Of a DNA stretch of 64,000 nt, positions 61,202 to 64,000 are shown piece after piece. The notes below the pieces were generated by a model. The model made no database searches, was not told the DNA's origin, and worked only from the letters and a program-made list of their open reading frames with translations. Position numbers and translations under genes: made by a program. Origin of the DNA: Euryarchaeota archaeon UBA182 (GTDB lineage: Archaea; Thermoplasmatota; Poseidoniia; Poseidoniales; Thalassarchaeaceae); contig DAGH01000025.1 of the NCBI GenBank assembly GCA_002495675.1, positions 62,001 through 126,000 on the forward strand, read 5' to 3'. The first letter of the stretch is position 1. Each line of letters begins with the position of its first letter.

Positions 61202-62229
61202 ATTTTTCCGAGATGATCTTTCAATTCGGGAATGGCTGCCATTTCAGAAGGGTCAACACCCATCGATACCGCAAGCACAATGCTGATCCAATCTGTAATG
61301 TGAGAAAGATAGAGCATTTGTTCGACAAGAGATGTGCCCTCGCCCGTGAGGACCAAGCAGTCAGAGAAGTTGGCCTCGTCCTGGAACCAATCAATCCTGG
61401 CACTTGTTCTCGCCTCCTCGTAGTCTGACCTGATTAGAACCAAAACTTGGGACTTACCTGAATCCTCTGTCCACGGGATAATCTCATTGTGGTTCATCTC
61501 GGGTATCTCGGAACACCTTGCAAACAAGTTAGAGTTCTCATTTAACTGACAAGAGAACCTGCTTGCGACACATCCCATGATGCTTGGGGTCACGATTCCA
61601 ATCTCTGATTTTGAGATGAGTCGCGCTGCATCCACAGCCTTGGTACCGACCAATGGGTCCCACTCCTCAGTTGAAGATCTCAATCTGGCAATCATCTCCT
61701 CCAATTCCTGATTGCTTGGTGCAGGCAAAAGACCCATGCACCAGAACAGTGAAAGTTGTGTGCCGAAAAGATGGCCAAATGCAGATCTGGGCATCTGCCC
61801 GCCCGGGACTACTATGTGCACTGAATTTTCCGATCCCTCCAGAAGATCTCCTAATCTTCCTCCTGATGAGATTCCGACAACGCTACCTCCCTCCCTCAAT
61901 GCCATTTCCACGCTGGATATCGTCTCCTCAGTGTTGCCTGAATATGAGGTCGCAATCACAAGCCATTCGGGCCCCCACCATGATGGAAGCCCATAGTCCC
62001 TCCAATAATGGACGGGGAGGCCTGCAGCCTTGCTAGAGATGGTCGACAAGTAAGTTCCGCCGGCTCCAGAGCCACCCATGCCTACGCAGATCACACCGTG
62101 CCAATCATTTTCTTCGATGACCCCGATGTCTCTCTGAAAGGCAGATTCGAGGTCATCGAAGAATCTTCTAGTCCAGCTAGCCATACCACTTCTGTCGAAT
62201 TTATTCAGTAATTCTTCGTATTCACTCAT
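61198..62229 (-). CDS. Bifunctional phosphoglucose/phosphomannose isomerase family protein
   Basis: A 343-residue SIS-domain protein. ICVGMGGSGAGG and TSYSGNTEETIS are sugar-phosphate sites. PRSAFGHLFG and the C-terminal NENSNLF with MNHNEIIPW match archaeal bifunctional glucose-6-phosphate/mannose-6-phosphate isomerases, with His and Glu catalysts in the HNEI segment. It would interconvert fructose-6-phosphate with glucose- and mannose-6-phosphate. It overlaps the NMD3 gene by eight bases and is the last gene of the ccm-nmd3 run. Confidence 0.9.
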   Translation of the reverse strand: MSEYEELLNKFDRSGMASWTRRFFDDLESAFQRDIGVIEENDWHGVICVGMGGSGAGGTYLSTISSKAAGLPVHYWRDYGLPSWWGPEWLVIATSYSGNTEETISSVEMALREGGSVVGISSGGRLGDLLEGSENSVHIVVPGGQMPRSAFGHLFGTQLSLFWCMGLLPAPSNQELEEMIARLRSSTEEWDPLVGTKAVDAARLISKSEIGIVTPSIMGCVASRFSCQLNENSNLFARCSEIPEMNHNEIIPWTEDSGKSQVLVLIRSDYEEARTSARIDWFQDEANFSDCLVLTGEGTSLVEQMLYLSHITDWISIVLAVSMGVDPSEMAAIPELKDHLGKI

Positions 62230-63280
62230 TTGAAATCACCTTATTCAATGCATATGGTATAGCTGTCCATGTATGATCAATTAGGCCGATCGTCAATGTT
62301 TCTTCTCCGGCAAAGTCAAAGGGCAACGCAACGGTATTCAATTTCCACTCATCTGGAATCATTACCTCGGCTGCTGATCCATCCCTGTCTAGAATTTGAA
62401 CCTCGATCTGATCATTCGCGGAGCAAATAACCGAGGACTTCTGCATATCTCTCCACGTTCTCCCTGTGCGTTGATTATTCTTCATGGATCCAAGGATTGG
62501 GCCATCTTTTTGCCAACCTACGACCACCCAATTCTCCTCACGATGCCTCATTACATCCCCGATTGAAAAGGCAGGCTTCCTGTACGATAGTGTTAGCCTC
62601 GTGACCTCTGCACCGTCCTTCACCCCTATGACCGTAGACGTTTCTTTTGACGTCCCACCAAAACGGTTTATCAGTTTCCTAGACCACATTCTGGCCATTG
62701 ATTTTGAGCCCAATTGAAGGTCCCATCCCCCCTGTACCGGGCCTTCTTTGGTGACAAAGAACATCGGATCGTCAACAGCATCCAATATCATTTCATCCAA
62801 GGTTGCTCTGATCGATGACAACTCCTGACTATCTAGTCTCCTTCCCGTGGAGCGAATCTGAAATTCTGCCTCGAAATAGGCCCCATCTTTTCTGGAGCAT
62901 GTCTGACACACAACATCGCTTGTCTGCAATAGGGTTTCATGGGAGTCTTGAAATGGCAGTCCGTGCAAGTTTGCGGTCACTTGGATCTGGATTCTAGAGG
63001 ACCTGTCATCTATTATCTCGACTGAAAGTCCCACGTCAACATCCTGAGCATCCTCGATGACGACTAGATTTTCTCTCACCCTCTGTTCTGCTATCGAAAG
63101 TTCATCTCCGTCGCTCCAACCCTTCCCCATTTGATACAGCCTGCATTTGGAGCAACGAGATTGTTGTAGCCTATCTGAGATCAAGGAAAGCTCTGTCCTG
63201 CTCCTAAAGCAAGCCTCGCAAATGCGGCCCTTGAAGATTGGAGGGGGGGCGGCGCAGACTATGCAGAATTCCTGTGTCAT
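62222..63280 (-). CDS. nmd3: NMD3 family protein (ribosome-associated)
   Basis: A 352-residue protein. The N terminus has the NMD3 zinc pattern FCIVC, ICEAC, CSKC, and later CQTC (VVCQTCSRKDG). The middle includes KSMARMWSRKLINRFGGTSKET, the conserved archaeal NMD3 segment. In eukaryotes NMD3 joins the 60S subunit at a late maturation step; archaeal members lack the export signals, as here. It starts 12 bases after ccmD and overlaps pgi/pmi by eight bases. Confidence 0.88.
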   Translation of the reverse strand: MTQEFCIVCAAPPPIFKGRICEACFRSRTELSLISDRLQQSRCSKCRLYQMGKGWSDGDELSIAEQRVRENLVVIEDAQDVDVGLSVEIIDDRSSRIQIQVTANLHGLPFQDSHETLLQTSDVVCQTCSRKDGAYFEAEFQIRSTGRRLDSQELSSIRATLDEMILDAVDDPMFFVTKEGPVQGGWDLQLGSKSMARMWSRKLINRFGGTSKETSTVIGVKDGAEVTRLTLSYRKPAFSIGDVMRHREENWVVVGWQKDGPILGSMKNNQRTGRTWRDMQKSSVICSANDQIEVQILDRDGSAAEVMIPDEWKLNTVALPFDFAGEETLTIGLIDHTWTAIPYALNKVISNE

Positions 63281-63292
63281 CGCAACCCACCA

Positions 63293-63439
63293 TCAGCTGG
63301 GAGGGGGTGTTTGGACTTCAATGGTGCTGGCCACAGTCTGATCGAGAGAGCGATGTCTGGAAATCAACCATCTGCCATAGACAAGGAGCGATCCGATCAT
63401 GATCGAATAGGCCAAAACCAAGTGATAAATCCCAGAAAT
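63293..63439 (-). CDS. ccmD: CcmD-like small heme-exporter subunit, non-ATG start
   Basis: A 48-residue protein with one membrane helix (HLVLAYSIMIGSLLVYGRWL) followed by the basic RHRS segment typical of CcmD, and a proline-rich end. It lies directly after ccmC on the same strand, where ccmD is expected. No ATG, GTG or TTG precedes the helix in this frame after the last stop. A strong GGAGGTGA lies just before, so ATT at 63439 (spacing six, overlapping the ccmC stop as TGATT) or CTG at 63442 is the likely initiator. Gene identity rests on position and hydropathy. Confidence 0.62.
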   Translation of the reverse strand: MSGIYHLVLAYSIMIGSLLVYGRWLISRHRSLDQTVASTIEVQTPPPS

Positions 63440-64000
63440 CAGCTCACCTCCTCGGCCAAATCTAATTTTTTGAGTTCCTTCTCTAGGTCGGCCTCCTTGG
63501 CGTAAAGGTCATTGGAGAGCATTGCAAAGCCGATGAAAAGAAATGTCATTGATATGAACCCGGACAGCAATATGGTTCGAATTACGGGGTCCAAGCCGGA
63601 ATTCTCGGATTCGACGATCACGATGCCTGGATGCCTTTTCTGATAGAGGGTGGTGGCTACAGCGGTAATTGGGACCAACATGAACCCGAAAAGTCCTACT
63701 GAGGCGATCGTATCCCTTGTTGTGTCATCATCAAACTGGGACCTCCTGGCCATCACAATGAAGAGGGCGACGGCTGTAAGTAGAGCAAATGTGTTCAATC
63801 TAAGATCCGCCCAATCCCACGGAACCCCCCATTCTGCCATGCCCCAAATTGGGCCGGACGTTATCACTCCAAAACCAAAAAGAAGGCCTAGATCTGAACC
63901 CGTTTGTACCAGCCTCCATGAGGACTCAGAGCGGCGCAGATACCACCCCAGAGACCCGAAAAACAACACTGTGAAAGCAAGGAAGGAAGTCCATGCAAAG
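63439..64000 (-). CDS. ccmC: Heme exporter/cytochrome c assembly protein CcmC, N terminus outside window
   Basis: The frame stays open through the right edge (visible residues begin FAWTSFLAFTVLFFG), so the gene is 5'-truncated by the window; the C-terminal 187 residues or so are here. GPIWGMAEWGVPWDWADLRL is the tryptophan-rich heme-handling motif of CcmC/CcmF proteins. About five helices follow, with HPGIVIV placed in an outside loop before the last helices, and a charged coiled tail. With ccmD it implies c-type cytochrome maturation, which may draw on the CcdA-thioredoxin protein at 22.3-23.8 kb. Confidence 0.87.
   Translation of the reverse strand, partial: FAWTSFLAFTVLFFGSLGWYLRRSESSWRLVQTGSDLGLLFGFGVITSGPIWGMAEWGVPWDWADLRLNTFALLTAVALFIVMARRSQFDDDTTRDTIASVGLFGFMLVPITAVATTLYQKRHPGIVIVESENSGLDPVIRTILLSGFISMTFLFIGFAMLSNDLYAKEADLEKELKKLDLAEEVS

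Noticed and set aside
1..64000. Prophage, insertion sequence or integron
   Set aside because: No transposase, integrase, terminal inverted repeats or phage structural genes were seen; bacterial-like genes appear singly within stable archaeal neighbourhoods.

Overview
This window reads as a planktonic euryarchaeal genome, most likely Marine Group II (Candidatus Poseidoniales) or a close relative. The archaeal markers are ribosomal proteins L37e, L44e, S27e and L40e, aIF2-alpha, Nop10, a PAC2-family protein, membrane-anchored LonB, UPF0147, an NMD3 homologue, a Csl4 exosome protein, a METTL5-like methylase and an archaeal-type AspRS. They are mixed with bacterial-looking genes (FabI, a PKS/PUFA-synthase-like megasynthase, RmuC, an M23 peptidase, CcmC/CcmD, and a CcdA fused to thioredoxin), a mixture typical of that group. 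A surface protein ends in a cytoplasmic tail with a GWTxEQWxxYG motif that I associate with Marine Group II proteins; this is recollection and was not searched. No rRNA, CRISPR array, prophage or insertion sequence was seen. Coding density is very high, and no stretch longer than about 230 bases lacks a gene.

Left end (1-12.4 kb, all minus strand): L37e, purF, a beta-propeller/PKD protein, fabI, a 2,708-residue type I megasynthase and a partial downstream gene lie head to tail. The megasynthase order is KS-AT-degenerate ACP-KS-ACP-ACP-KR-DH. With the separate FabI it could carry out a complete ketoreduction-dehydration-enoyl reduction cycle. This is the most striking system in the window, because archaeal membranes are isoprenoid and archaea normally lack ACP-dependent fatty-acid synthesis.

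12.4-34.8 kb: two small membrane proteins; a translation/RNP operon (L44e, S27e, aIF2-alpha, Nop10, PAC2, peptidase E); a ubiquitin-like SAMP gene; tRNA-Ser(CGA); a three-gene run (Cas4-like nuclease with OB fold, COG2108 radical SAM enzyme, PdxT); SerC and DeoC; a CcdA-thioredoxin fusion; tRNA-Val(CAC); and a divergent AbrB-PhoU regulator and PiT-PhoU phosphate transporter pair. A thiamine-type ABC transporter follows, preceded by a clear TPP riboswitch whose closing helix contains the ribosome binding site. Then come PurA with a small zinc protein, L40e with a LysE/ArgO exporter, and UPF0147.

34.8-64 kb: an isoaspartyl peptidase/asparaginase with an MFS transporter; LonB with a large secreted thioredoxin-like surface protein; TrmI and AspRS; DUF2237 and acyltransferase-3 proteins; a tight five-gene metabolic operon (formyltransferase, atypical SDR, LLM flavin oxidoreductase, asparaginase II-like, aldehyde dehydrogenase) followed by a 1,261-residue polytopic membrane protein. 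An RNA-processing operon follows (METTL5-like methylase, Csl4 fused to an RRM, COG1031 radical SAM enzyme), then RmuC with an M23 peptidase, and a final run of ccmC, ccmD, nmd3 and pgi/pmi. Several starts use GTG or TTG, one small gene probably uses ATT or CTG, and many neighbours overlap by 1-8 bases (ATGA/GTGA/TGATG), implying polycistronic, translationally coupled operons.
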